In this document: positions 1-8,276 of the stretch, piece after piece | Layout: each line of letters opens with the position of its first letter | How positions within the stretch are numbered: the stretch's first letter is position 1 | From: Pedobacter deserti | Lineage (GTDB): Bacteria > Bacteroidota > Bacteroidia > Sphingobacteriales > Sphingobacteriaceae | Direction: 5' to 3' | Length of the DNA: 64,000 nucleotides | Assembly: GCF_024436415.1 (NCBI RefSeq) | Contig: NZ_JAFMZQ010000001.1 | Coordinates: forward strand, 744,001-808,000 | Position numbers and translations under genes: made by a program | The notes under the pieces: generated by a model | Seen by the model: only the letters and a program-made list of their open reading frames with translations | The model's database searches: none | What the model was told of the DNA's origin: nothing

Positions 1-327
1 GTCGGCCAGCATGATCTTCCCAAGCGGGAAAAACTTACTGCCGCTGAGTGGTTCCACACCTTCTTCCTTCAGCAGCGCATTATAGATTCTGTGCAGGGTG
101 AAAAACTGCATATAGAAGTCGGCCGTTTTAAGTTGGGTCGATCTGGCAAAGAATTCCTGTATTGTGAAAAATGCGGGACTAAAGAATGGCTTCCGGATGA
201 TGTCGGCCATATACTTCTGCATATATACTGCAGGTCGCTTATTGTTGAAAATGATGGCGCAATGCTGCAACTGGTTGGGGAAACGGGCAGTAAGATCTTC
301 TGCAACTTCCTGTAAAAATGGTTTCAT
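1..327 (-). CDS. AddB-like PD-(D/E)XK nuclease family protein, N-terminal part (cut by window edge)
   Basis: The frame is open from an ATG at 327 to the window edge (109 residues, beginning MKPFLQEVAEDL). The segment has the look of the inactivated-helicase N-terminus of AddB-type proteins: a short region with NNKRPAVYMQKY followed by PFFSPAFFTIQEF, where canonical helicases carry the Walker A loop. It starts 10 bases after the stop of the AddA-like helicase at 338-3559, so the two are very probably one operon encoding a RecBCD/AddAB-type double-strand-break resection complex. The nuclease domain expected at the C-terminus is outside the window, so the family call rests on position and the visible N-terminus. 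Confidence 0.7.
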   Translation of the reverse strand, partial: MKPFLQEVAEDLTARFPNQLQHCAIIFNNKRPAVYMQKYMADIIRKPFFSPAFFTIQEFFARSTQLKTADFYMQFFTLHRIYNALLKEEGVEPLSGSKFFPLGKIMLAD

Positions 328-337
328 GCTGTTCAAA

Positions 338-3300
338 CTAAATGGGTCTTAATTGGCCGGTTACCGCATAAAATAGGTACCCGTCGACCTTGGAATAGCC
401 CATTTGGGTAAAGAGCGACTTGTACTTCAAAACCTGCTGCAGGTGTTCTGCCGCTTCTGTCAGCGTAAATTTGTAGTCGAGAATGACCACCTGATCCCCA
501 TTGAAGAGGACAAGATCTGGCCTGTGTATCTTGCCCTGCGGGTCGATGATATTTTTCTCGGTAATACTTTCAGAAGGCCTGTTAAGTATAGCCTGGAGAT
601 CAGGATTGCTCAGCACCTTTTGCGCAGCCATTTTCAATTCTTCACTTTCCGTCTCCTGAACGATCCCATCGAGCGCGAGCACTGACAGGTAATCCTCAAC
701 CTGCTGCGCGGTCGTGGCATTGGCCAGGACATCATGAAGCAGCGATCCCCGCCTGCTGGACTTATCCATATTCAGGAGATGCTTCAAGTGCCGCTCCTGC
801 GTGTCGAGGTACAAACTCGAAAGACGGGTCGACACCGGATAATGGTCGAGCTTGATCTTAGTCGCATCGTGCGTTTGAGTATCCCGTTCGGGAACCACAT
901 CGACGATTTCATAGACGTTGTTCTCGTCAAATTCGTGTTGAAAAATATTGTTCAGCACGTCACCTACTGTGCTTAACTTAGCCGTGTCCTTTTTAACCAT
1001 GGTGCCGATAGAAAGGTAGTCTTTCGCTCTTGTAGTGGCCACGTACAGCATGTTCAACGCGTCCATATAATTATAAAAGAGTTCCTCGTAATAGGCCTGC
1101 GCGACGACCGAGTTGCTTAGGCTTTCGCTGTACCGCAACGGGATACCTCTTAGTTCGCTATAGGCCGTATTGGTAGAAGAAACCCAGAAGATACTGTTTG
1201 CTTTGCCCTTGATCTCCCAAGTACAGAAAGGAATAAAAACAGCACGGAACGCAAGTCCCTTCGACTTATGGATAGTGATGACCTGGACGGCGTCTGCAGT
1301 CTCCGGAGAGGGGAGTGATTTTGTGATGCCTTCCTGGCTCCACCATTCCAGAAAAGCGACAATCCCTTTTTCACCTAGCTTTCCTGCATTGCCGGCCAGA
1401 TCCCGAAATGCGAGCAAATAGGGTAAATGTTCTTCCATTTCGCTCAGTCCATACGCCTCTATGAGCATCTCAACGAGCTCCGGCAGTGGCAGCTGTATCC
1501 AGCTTTGCCAGTTCGTGCAAAGTGCGGCAGGCAAAACATGATGCAAATTGCTAAGCGATATGTTATTTAAGCCCATATAATGGCTCGCATTCAGGCTCTC
1601 AGCCTTAAGGGCATGATATAATGCAATGCAGTTCGCTTTGTGCAGAGCGGTTTGTGTGTCGACGCCGGTGAACACCCTTAGCGTTTCGACTATAAGCTGA
1701 ATGGCTGAATTGGCCGAAACCATCAACGCTTCACCGGAAATCACCTCAATTCCCTGGCTCATGAGCTTTTTTACGGTCAGTACAGCCTCCGTATTTGACC
1801 GCACCAGAATGGCGATGTCTTTTGCTGCATAGCCCAGATCTGTTTTTAGGTGGCTGATCTCTTTTACCAACTCATCGAGCGCAATATCCCGGAATACACT
1901 TTCAGAAAAGCGCTGACCTGCGTCGGCATCTTCTTTCCCGATTTTGCGAATGCGGATGGTGCCGCCCATAGGCGTGGATTTGGCAGTCTGCTGTACCGCG
2001 GTTGAATATATGGAGGTGATGATCTGCTCAAACCCTTTCTGCTGCCACCATTCGCAGATTGCAGACGGTCTAGTTTGTATAGTAGCGTTTAAGTCCTCCT
2101 GCAGGAGGCGCGGCACCTGCACGTACAAGAAATTATTGAATGTAATGATGTTTTCAGCGCTGCGGTAGTTCTCTTCCAGGCTTTCTTCCAGTACCCTGTC
2201 GGCCCCAACGTCGAGCCGGGCCTGACTGTGCAGAATATTCCAGTCGCCATTGCGCCAGCGGTATATCGATTGTTTGGTGTCACCAACAATCAGGTGGTCG
2301 ATCAGATGCTCTGTCGGCGTGGCAATCGCATTGGTGAGCAAAGAGCGAAAGCTGTTCCACTGGCTGGTCGAGGTATCCTGAAATTCGTCGAATAGAAAGT
2401 TCCGGTAGCGCGTGCCCACTTTCTCCCAGATAAATGACGGATTGTCGCCGGCATCGTCGGTTATACCGGAGATCAATTTCTGTGCGTCGCTGATAAGCAG
2501 GTTATCGTTTTCTTCTCTGTACAACTTCAGTAAAACGGCGATCTCCTGCATCAGGCGCAGGTAATATAAGTTTTTATTGAACGCCAGGGCAAGTGTGTAC
2601 TGCGGCAGGTGGGTCGTATAATATGTCTGAATTTTTTTGAGTACGGGGTTCAGCGCTGCATACACTTCGTCGAGCCTCGTGTTTTTCTGGAACCATATAT
2701 CCGGGTCGTCAACAAAGTTAAAAAGCGCCTCGATCTTTGAAAGGTCACCGCCAATAATCATCGGGATTTTGGCCAGCGGACTCTGCGATTTCCTGTTGAG
2801 GTGTTCCTTTTCAACTCCGAAACGGTTGAAGATATCCTGCGCTTCTATGGCGAGGTTCGTGAGTTCCCCCTCAAAGTTTTTGATGGCTTCTTTATTGACG
2901 TCAATATAGCGTTTAAACAAGGCGTCTATTTCATTGTCACCCATAGCAGACACCGCATCTTCGAAAGACTGAAAACGTTCCTTAAATATCTCACCGATGA
3001 GATTGTAGAGTTCCGTCTTATAGTTCCAGCTCTTGTTATCACTGATCCGTTCGATAGCCAGATCGATAATCCATTGGAGCAACTGCTTGTTGTGGTCCAG
3101 TGCTTCGTCAAGCTTGCTGACCAGCTCTTCCTTAACCTTTTCATAGTTCATTTCCAGGTTGTAGGATGTATCGAGACCGAGTTCAAAGGCAAATCCGCGG
3201 ATCACCTTTTGCACGAAGCCATCAATCGTGCTGACAGAGAAGCGGCTATAGTCGTGCAGTATCTTGCGATAAATACGGTCGGCCCGGTCGCGCAGTTCTG

Positions 3301-3559
3301 CTGCGTCCAGTTTAGGGTGTGCTTTTAACACAATTTCACGGTAGCTGTCGTATCGGGGCTCTCCACGGGCAAAGCCCTCAAGTACGTCCAGTATCCGGGT
3401 TTTCATCTCCTCTGTGGCTTTGTTTGTAAAAGTTACGGCAAGTATTTCCCTGTATTTGTTTTCGCCAGAAAGCAGGAGGGTGAGATAATGTGCCGTGAGG
3501 CTGAAGGTTTTACCGGAGCCCGCAGATGCCTGAAGTATTTTTAGAGGTTTATTCGCCAT
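338..3559 (-). CDS. UvrD/Rep-family helicase with C-terminal nuclease domain (AddA-like)
   Basis: 1073-residue superfamily 1A helicase. Visible motifs: Walker A ASAGSGKT at about residues 11-18, motif II DEFQDT near 390, motif III GDTKQSIYRWR near 428, motif V HKSKGL near 766 and motif VI YVATTRAKD near 842. Near the C-terminus, RPDLVLFNGD and then LDYKFT (about 1010-1030) match the D and D-x-K of a RecB-type PD-(D/E)XK nuclease. By family it unwinds and degrades DNA ends to prepare recombination repair, in the cytoplasm, with the AddB-like partner immediately downstream. Its ATG at 3559 lies inside the end of the GH3 gene (11-base overlap), which suggests translational coupling. It is full length with no frameshift seen. 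Confidence 0.93.
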   Translation of the reverse strand: MANKPLKILQASAGSGKTFSLTAHYLTLLLSGENKYREILAVTFTNKATEEMKTRILDVLEGFARGEPRYDSYREIVLKAHPKLDAAELRDRADRIYRKILHDYSRFSVSTIDGFVQKVIRGFAFELGLDTSYNLEMNYEKVKEELVSKLDEALDHNKQLLQWIIDLAIERISDNKSWNYKTELYNLIGEIFKERFQSFEDAVSAMGDNEIDALFKRYIDVNKEAIKNFEGELTNLAIEAQDIFNRFGVEKEHLNRKSQSPLAKIPMIIGGDLSKIEALFNFVDDPDIWFQKNTRLDEVYAALNPVLKKIQTYYTTHLPQYTLALAFNKNLYYLRLMQEIAVLLKLYREENDNLLISDAQKLISGITDDAGDNPSFIWEKVGTRYRNFLFDEFQDTSTSQWNSFRSLLTNAIATPTEHLIDHLIVGDTKQSIYRWRNGDWNILHSQARLDVGADRVLEESLEENYRSAENIITFNNFLYVQVPRLLQEDLNATIQTRPSAICEWWQQKGFEQIITSIYSTAVQQTAKSTPMGGTIRIRKIGKEDADAGQRFSESVFRDIALDELVKEISHLKTDLGYAAKDIAILVRSNTEAVLTVKKLMSQGIEVISGEALMVSANSAIQLIVETLRVFTGVDTQTALHKANCIALYHALKAESLNASHYMGLNNISLSNLHHVLPAALCTNWQSWIQLPLPELVEMLIEAYGLSEMEEHLPYLLAFRDLAGNAGKLGEKGIVAFLEWWSQEGITKSLPSPETADAVQVITIHKSKGLAFRAVFIPFCTWEIKGKANSIFWVSSTNTAYSELRGIPLRYSESLSNSVVAQAYYEELFYNYMDALNMLYVATTRAKDYLSIGTMVKKDTAKLSTVGDVLNNIFQHEFDENNVYEIVDVVPERDTQTHDATKIKLDHYPVSTRLSSLYLDTQERHLKHLLNMDKSSRRGSLLHDVLANATTAQQVEDYLSVLALDGIVQETESEELKMAAQKVLSNPDLQAILNRPSESITEKNIIDPQGKIHRPDLVLFNGDQVVILDYKFTLTEAAEHLQQVLKYKSLFTQMGYSKVDGYLFYAVTGQLRPI

Positions 3560-5249
3560 CGCCTGCTTTAAAATAAGCGTTGATGGTCACCGGAAGTTTA
3601 CCTGTAGGCACTAGTTTATTTTTAAACACGTCTGCCGCTGCCTGTTGCATAAAATCCTCTTTCTGATAGGCGAGCAGAAGAGCTCCTGCCTGTTCAAGCC
3701 CCGGAAGCACGGCCAAGTTATAGGGATTGGCAAACAAAGCAAACGATGCCTTCCTTGCGGCCATGTCGCGGATGAACATCTTAAGGTCGGCGCTGAGTGG
3801 AATATTGTTACCGGGCCTAACTCGAGTGTCATGAATGCTAACGATGATCTGGTCCTGAGTCCCGATGTTCCTCATAACGGCCGAAATCTGGTTTGCGGAG
3901 GCATTTTTATCGAGCCGGTAGGTGGTGGATCCGCTGTAGTACGAGCGGAGCTCGCGCTGGAACAGCGTCTCGTCAGGGGTGCCGACAGCGACGATGACGG
4001 TCCGTTTGGCCGAGGAGAGGGTATTTATATAGCTTTTTCCTTTCACCATGGTCATTGCCGCGTTGGCGAGTTCCTTTCGCAGATGGATACTCTCTGCACG
4101 GTTTACGTCATCATAAACATGATGCTCGTTTATAGTATCTCTGGTGTGAAGACCGGCCCAGTACTTGGCGGTAAGGATTTTCTTTACGCTTTCATCGATC
4201 CGCTCCATGGGAATACGCTCCTGCCGAACCGCCCGGCGGACCATTCGTATGCCTCTTCTGCTGTTTTCAGAAAGTTCCAAAATGTCGTTTCCGGCTACAA
4301 TGCTCATCACATCAGCCTCTCCTTCGGGGAAATGTTTCACAACGCCTTTCATTTCCATTGCATCCGTAACTACGAGGCCTTTAAATCCCAGACCGTCTTT
4401 TAGAATGCCCTGTACGATAGGCCGGGAGAGCGTGGAGGGAATATTCTTGGTGGGGTCTAGCGCAGGAATGTTCATGTGTGCGATCATAACGCCGGCCGCG
4501 CCCGCCTGAATGAGTTCCCGGAACGGGTATATTTCCAAACTGTCGAGCCGTTCTCTGGAAAACGGGAGCAGCGGAAGGTCATAATGTGAATCGACGTCGG
4601 TATCACCATGGCCGGGGAAGTGTTTAAGTGTAACTAGTAATCCGCCATCCTGCATACCTTTCATATAGGCGCCTGCCCGGGCGGTGACATGGTACTTGTT
4701 GTCGCCGAAAGAGCGGTAATTGATCACTGGATTGTTGATATTGTTATTTATGTCAACATCCGGCGCGAGGTTCATGTGCATACCGATACGTTTGTAATCT
4801 TTTGCGATTTCCTGACCCATTCTGTATAGCAGCTGAGGTTGCTGGATAGCGCCTAAAGCCATCTGATAAGGATAGGCGATGGTGCTGTCAAGCCGCATAC
4901 CAAGTCCCCACTCGCCGTCAGACATAATCAGCAAGGGTACTTCGGCTAAAGACTGATAGGTGTTGGTGAGTACAGCTTGCCGTCCTGGCCCGCCTTGAAA
5001 GAAGACAAGCCCCCCGATACGCTCGCGTTTTATGACCTTTGCCACGGAGTCTTCATAGGCCTTTCCACGGTTCGTATGTGCCCGGACAAAGAAAAGTTGG
5101 GCAATTTTTTCTGTTTTGTTTAAGCTTTTAAAGACAGAGTCGACCCAGGGGTTGGGCGTCTCTAAGGCCTGCAGATAGCTGCTTTGAGCGCCAGCGGAAA
5201 AGAATGCAGTGATTAATGTGGAAAGGGCTATAATGTATTTGAAATCCAT
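3549..5249 (-). CDS. Glycoside hydrolase family 3 beta-N-acetylhexosaminidase (NagZ-type)
   Basis: 566 residues starting at the ATG at 5249, chosen because it opens with a signal peptide (MDFKYIIALSTL...SAGAQ); the open frame continues upstream but would run into the preceding porin gene. The NagZ signature KHFPGHGDTDVDSHYDLP supplies the His of the catalytic Asp-His dyad, and VVTDAMEMKGV carries the nucleophilic Asp. A GH3 C-terminal domain follows. By family it removes N-acetylglucosamine from muropeptides; the signal peptide puts it in the periplasm or as an exported enzyme, unlike the cytosolic enterobacterial NagZ. There is no appended beta-lactamase domain such as many Bacteroidota homologues have. 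It overlaps the helicase downstream by 11 bases. Confidence 0.9.
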   Translation of the reverse strand: MDFKYIIALSTLITAFFSAGAQSSYLQALETPNPWVDSVFKSLNKTEKIAQLFFVRAHTNRGKAYEDSVAKVIKRERIGGLVFFQGGPGRQAVLTNTYQSLAEVPLLIMSDGEWGLGMRLDSTIAYPYQMALGAIQQPQLLYRMGQEIAKDYKRIGMHMNLAPDVDINNNINNPVINYRSFGDNKYHVTARAGAYMKGMQDGGLLVTLKHFPGHGDTDVDSHYDLPLLPFSRERLDSLEIYPFRELIQAGAAGVMIAHMNIPALDPTKNIPSTLSRPIVQGILKDGLGFKGLVVTDAMEMKGVVKHFPEGEADVMSIVAGNDILELSENSRRGIRMVRRAVRQERIPMERIDESVKKILTAKYWAGLHTRDTINEHHVYDDVNRAESIHLRKELANAAMTMVKGKSYINTLSSAKRTVIVAVGTPDETLFQRELRSYYSGSTTYRLDKNASANQISAVMRNIGTQDQIIVSIHDTRVRPGNNIPLSADLKMFIRDMAARKASFALFANPYNLAVLPGLEQAGALLLAYQKEDFMQQAAADVFKNKLVPTGKLPVTINAYFKAGDGE

Positions 5250-5300
5250 TGTGTATGTCGATGTCGTTACGGGTAGGAATTGTCCTGATCCAAATTTATA

Positions 5301-5327
5301 AAAAAAGCCGCTGATCAGGCGGCTTTT
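5301..5327 (-). terminator. Intrinsic terminator after the porin gene
   Basis: Nine-base perfect stem (5303-5311 with 5319-5327, core GCCGC/GCGGC) and a 7-base loop. Read on the minus strand the stem is followed by a U run (5301-5306). It lies between the porin stop and the GH3 start, so it probably separates the two transcripts. Confidence 0.75.
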
Positions 5328-5346
5328 GATGTTGATTGGGATTGTC

Positions 5347-5958
5347 TTAAAATTTAAGTCCCAGACCGATGGAAAATACCTGATTTTTGAATTCAGGTGT
5401 CTGACTGGTGCCGTCCTCATTATTTTTCTGGAAGTCAAGCGCATAACGGCCGTGGATATCCCACTGGTTGTTGATGTCGTAACGAAGTCCGATGACACCA
5501 CCTAGCAGGCTTTTCTTAAAGCGGTCGCTATCTTCCTCAATTTCCTGCTCTACCGAACCGAAGTCATTTTCGAACTTGTTTTTAGTAGACAAAAGGAAAG
5601 ACACCTGCGGGCCAGCTACCAAGTTGAGTCCACTTCCGCCGAGATTAATTGATGCCAGGATCGGCACGTCAATAAAGTGAGTCGTTGTTCTGTACTCGCC
5701 CAAGGCATTGTCAACTTTAAAACCTTTCGTCGAGTACAGCAACTCCGGAGTAAAGGCCAGACCCGTAATCAGCGGGATATCCAAGGTGATACCTGCATTA
5801 AAGCCAGTATTGATCTTGGTGTCGAAATCATTGTCGCCATCATCTTTAATTACATTGGGTAAATTCACTCCTGCTTTAACGCCTAAACGGATTCCATCTT
5901 GTGCGGTTGCGGCTGTCGCCATAAATAAGCCTATTGCTACGATAAATAACTTTTTCAT
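5347..5958 (-). CDS. Outer-membrane beta-barrel (porin family / PorT-like) protein
   Basis: 203 residues from the ATG at 5958, chosen because it begins a clean signal peptide (MKKLFIVAIGLFMATAATAQ). The mature part alternates short hydrophobic beta strands and glycine turns (GIRLGVKAGVNLPNV, LTFTPELLYSTKGF-like segments) and ends in aromatic FSIGLGLKF, typical of an eight-stranded outer-membrane barrel of the Bacteroidota 'porin family / PorT' group. Such proteins are abundant and mostly without known substrate; no specific function can be given. The gene is monocistronic: a terminator lies behind it and a structured 5' region (5959-6075) in front. Confidence 0.8.
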   Translation of the reverse strand: MKKLFIVAIGLFMATAATAQDGIRLGVKAGVNLPNVIKDDGDNDFDTKINTGFNAGITLDIPLITGLAFTPELLYSTKGFKVDNALGEYRTTTHFIDVPILASINLGGSGLNLVAGPQVSFLLSTKNKFENDFGSVEQEIEEDSDRFKKSLLGGVIGLRYDINNQWDIHGRYALDFQKNNEDGTSQTPEFKNQVFSIGLGLKF

Positions 5959-6135
5959 AATTGTATGTTTTTGTTTCGCAGTATGCCTAGAAAGAAGTGT
6001 GCCAACCCGAAAAAAACGCGTCCGGAAGGGCGTTGGCAGACTTAAAAGCTCGCCGGACATGTATCTTTTTTGATACAACGGTCGTTGAGGGATCGCGATT
6101 TAGAGGTCGGCGCAGATTGTCGGTTCTTGACTGAG

Positions 6136-6166
6136 GTTGTGCCGTAATTTTAATTGACTATTTTTG
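6136..6166 (+). promoter_or_regulatory. Bacteroidota-type promoter for the 6181 gene
   Basis: GTTG at 6136-6139, 19 bases, then TATTTTTG at 6159-6166, matching TTTG / TAnnTTTG. The expected start (about 6173) lies only some 8 bases before the ATG at 6181. Confidence 0.5.
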
Positions 6167-6180
6167 AAAGAAAAAGACTT

Positions 6181-6624
6181 ATGTACGATATTTTAAGAAG
6201 CGCACATTCAGGTTGGCGCTATGTTGTTTTGCTCCTATTAGTTCTGGCCACCATTCAGGCTGTAGCCGGGTGGCTTGGCAGTAAACCTTACACAGAGGGG
6301 AACAGGAAGCTAAATGTTTTTGCCCTGATATCTGCGCATATCCAATTACTTTTGGGCCTGGCGCTTTACTTTCTGGGGGATTGGTTTTCTGGTGAGAGCA
6401 GTGTTCCGCTTGCTCGATACTGGAAGATGGAGCACATCGGCATGATGATCTTTGCCATCATCCTGATCACTGTGGGCAACGCACGTTCAAAGCGTTTTGA
6501 GTTAGCTCAGGCAAAACATCGTGCGATATCCATTTATTTCGGTTTAGCTGTCGTTGTGATCATTGCTGCAATAATCGCGATGACCAAGGCTGATCCTACA
6601 CGCTCTTTCTTTGGTGTTTCATAA
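6181..6624 (+). CDS. Conserved four-helix integral membrane protein (cytochrome-b-like family of Bacteroidota)
   Basis: 147 residues from ATG 6181. Four hydrophobic segments are evident (roughly residues 12-28, 46-66, 84-104 and 120-138). The opening MYDILRSAHSGWRY has a conserved-looking His, and further His residues flank helices (SAHIQL, MEHIGM, KHRAIS), a pattern compatible with haem ligation; relatives in this phylum are often labelled 'cytochrome b', but no function is proven. An in-frame extension to 6154 exists, but the promoter at 6136-6166 would overlap it. It sits just before the trp leader and is not obviously connected to tryptophan. Confidence 0.7.
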   Translation: MYDILRSAHSGWRYVVLLLLVLATIQAVAGWLGSKPYTEGNRKLNVFALISAHIQLLLGLALYFLGDWFSGESSVPLARYWKMEHIGMMIFAIILITVGNARSKRFELAQAKHRAISIYFGLAVVVIIAAIIAMTKADPTRSFFGVS

Positions 6625-6640
6625 ATTTTTACAAATATAT

Positions 6641-6670
6641 TTTGCTTTGCTTGATTTATTTATATTTTTG
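6641..6670 (+). promoter_or_regulatory. trp operon promoter
   Basis: TTTG at 6641-6644, 18 bases, TATTTTTG at 6663-6670: both elements match the Bacteroidota sigma-A consensus (TTTG / TAnnTTTG). Transcription would begin about 6676-6678, on the AUG of the leader peptide at 6677. Confidence 0.6.
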
Positions 6671-6676
6671 TGACAC

Positions 6677-6754
6677 ATGATTAACAATACACATACATGG
6701 CAATGGCGTCGTAACTCTGATAAGCGTTCCGTCGAAGCTTTGTGTACAATATAG
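6677..6754 (+). CDS. trpL: trp operon leader peptide
   Basis: A 25-codon open frame, MINNTHTWQWRRNSDKRSVEALCTI, ending in TAG at 6752-6754. Trp codons 8 and 10 (TGG CAA TGG, 6698-6706) are the expected sensor for charged tRNA-Trp. The stop is 25 bases before a strong intrinsic terminator (6780-6811), and trpE starts at 6850. This is the layout of ribosome-mediated attenuation: a ribosome stalled at the Trp codons would favour an antiterminator, whereas completed translation would allow the terminator. The peptide is a recognition from arrangement and codon content, not from sequence similarity. Confidence 0.82.
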   Translation: MINNTHTWQWRRNSDKRSVEALCTI

Positions 6755-6779
6755 TTGTCAACCTAAACCAACCACATTG

Positions 6780-6818
6780 AAAACCCGACGTAGAACCACA
6801 CGTCGGGTTTTTGTTTTT
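6780..6818 (+). terminator. trp attenuator terminator
   Basis: Perfect 11-base stem (6780-6790, AAAACCCGACG, with 6801-6811) around a 10-base loop, followed by TTGTTTTT. It lies between the leader peptide and trpE. The core CGACG at 6786-6790 is also complementary to CGTCG at 6707-6711 (just after the Trp codons) and to CGTCG at 6730-6734, either of which could serve as a competing antiterminator strand; those pairings are only 5-6 base pairs and remain an inference. Confidence 0.85.
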
Positions 6819-6849
6819 CGTGGTTTTACGAAAGATTAAAAAATAACTG

Positions 6850-8250
6850 ATGACATACACCATCACAACAACGTATAAAAGAAGGCTTGCCGATACAACT
6901 ACCCCGGTGAGCATCTACCTAAGGCTGCGCGACGTCTTTCCGAATACGATCCTGCTGGAAAGTTCCGACTATCATAGCCGCGAGAACTCTATGAGTTTTG
7001 TGTGTGCAGAGCCTGTAGCCGGGATTGTGTTGCAGAAGGGCGTGTTGTCCACGTATTTTCCCGACGGCACGAAGTTCGAGAAGGAAAAATTTAACCTTGT
7101 AGAGGAAATAGAGCGCTTTAAATCGAAATTCCAACTTGAACCGGTTCCGGCTATTAAAGATTTAACTAACGGACTGTTCGGTTATTTTACATGGAATGCT
7201 GTGCCGTATTTTGAAGACATCTCCTTCTCGGCTCCGACGCGACCAATAGAAGAAATACCCTTGATGCAGTATCATGTTTACCGCTATATTATTGCGATCG
7301 ATCATTTCAGAAATGAAGTAACGCTGTTCGGGAATTCCTTTGACGCGGAGAAATCTGATGATCTCGAAAAAATGGAATATCTGATCCAGAATAAGAACTT
7401 CCCCGAGTATAGCTTTAGGTCTTCCGGGAAGGAAGAATCTAATCTGACCGACGAAGCATTCATGGAGATGGTGGAAAAGATGAAAAAGCATATCCTAAGG
7501 GGAGATGTTTTTCAAATTGTTCCGTCCAGAGCTTTTAAGCAGGGCTTTCAGGGTGATGAATTTAACGTTTACCGTTGCCTCCGCTCTATAAATCCCTCGC
7601 CGTATCTGTTTTACTTCGATTATGGAGGCTTTAAGCTTTTCGGATCTTCGCCCGAGGCACAGATTACGATTAAGAACAACGTAGCCAATATCTTTCCGAT
7701 TGCGGGAACGTTTAAACGAACAGGTAATGATGAAGAGGATGCGGAACAGGCGCGTAAACTTGAACAGGATCCCAAGGAGAGCGCTGAGCACGTGATGCTG
7801 GTAGACCTGGCGAGGAATGATCTGAGCCGGCATTGCAACGGGGTGGAGGTAAAATCTTTTAAGGAAGTGCAGTACTACTCTCACCTAATTCATCTCGTGT
7901 CTAAAGTCAGCGGCAGTTTACAGGACCAGGTCTCTGCTTTTAAGGTGGTTGCCGACACATACCCAGCGGGAACGCTCAGCGGCGCCCCTAAGTACCGGGC
8001 AATGCAGCTGATCGATGACTATGAGGGACTTGGGCGTAATTTTTATGCTGGCGCCCTGGGATATATGGGCTTCAATGGTGATTTTAACCATTGTATCATG
8101 ATCCGGACTTTTATGAGTAAAAATAATGAACTCCATTATAGGGCGGGAGCAGGAATTGTGGCCGATTCCATAGCGGAAAGTGAATTAAATGAAGTAAATA
8201 ACAAGATAGCGGCATTGCGAAGGGCCATCGAAATGGCCGCTGGTATTTAG
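6850..8250 (+). CDS. trpE: Anthranilate synthase component I
   Basis: 466 residues. The C-terminal chorismate-binding domain is clear: GDVFQIVPSRAF, FGSSPEA, IAGTFKRTGND, HVMLVDLARNDL, TYPAGTLSGAPKYRAM and YAGALGYMGF are the standard active-site and fold motifs of TrpE/PabB enzymes; the N-terminal half (to about residue 190) is the TrpE-type domain. It converts chorismate and ammonia (from TrpG) to anthranilate. Its place behind a Trp-codon leader peptide and attenuator and before trpG and trpC argues for TrpE rather than PabB. First structural gene of the transcript. Confidence 0.95.
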   Translation: MTYTITTTYKRRLADTTTPVSIYLRLRDVFPNTILLESSDYHSRENSMSFVCAEPVAGIVLQKGVLSTYFPDGTKFEKEKFNLVEEIERFKSKFQLEPVPAIKDLTNGLFGYFTWNAVPYFEDISFSAPTRPIEEIPLMQYHVYRYIIAIDHFRNEVTLFGNSFDAEKSDDLEKMEYLIQNKNFPEYSFRSSGKEESNLTDEAFMEMVEKMKKHILRGDVFQIVPSRAFKQGFQGDEFNVYRCLRSINPSPYLFYFDYGGFKLFGSSPEAQITIKNNVANIFPIAGTFKRTGNDEEDAEQARKLEQDPKESAEHVMLVDLARNDLSRHCNGVEVKSFKEVQYYSHLIHLVSKVSGSLQDQVSAFKVVADTYPAGTLSGAPKYRAMQLIDDYEGLGRNFYAGALGYMGFNGDFNHCIMIRTFMSKNNELHYRAGAGIVADSIAESELNEVNNKIAALRRAIEMAAGI

Positions 8251-8276
8251 GGGTTGTTGCCGACAGAGATATAAAT

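Noticed and set aside
338..3559. Anti-phage defence helicase
   Set aside because: Domain order and the adjacent AddB-like gene fit housekeeping break repair; no defence or mobile genes are near.
3645..4403. Plus-strand frame (about 252 codons)
   Set aside because: Antisense to the GH3 hexosaminidase; composition is a shadow of the real gene.
5250..5501. N-terminal extension of the GH3 gene by 84 codons
   Set aside because: It would pass through a terminator and into the porin gene; the internal ATG at 5249 begins a good signal peptide.
5975..6005. sigma-54-like TGGCAC on the minus strand before the porin gene
   Set aside because: The -24 GG is present but the -12 GC element is missing at the right spacing (TTTC instead of TTGC).
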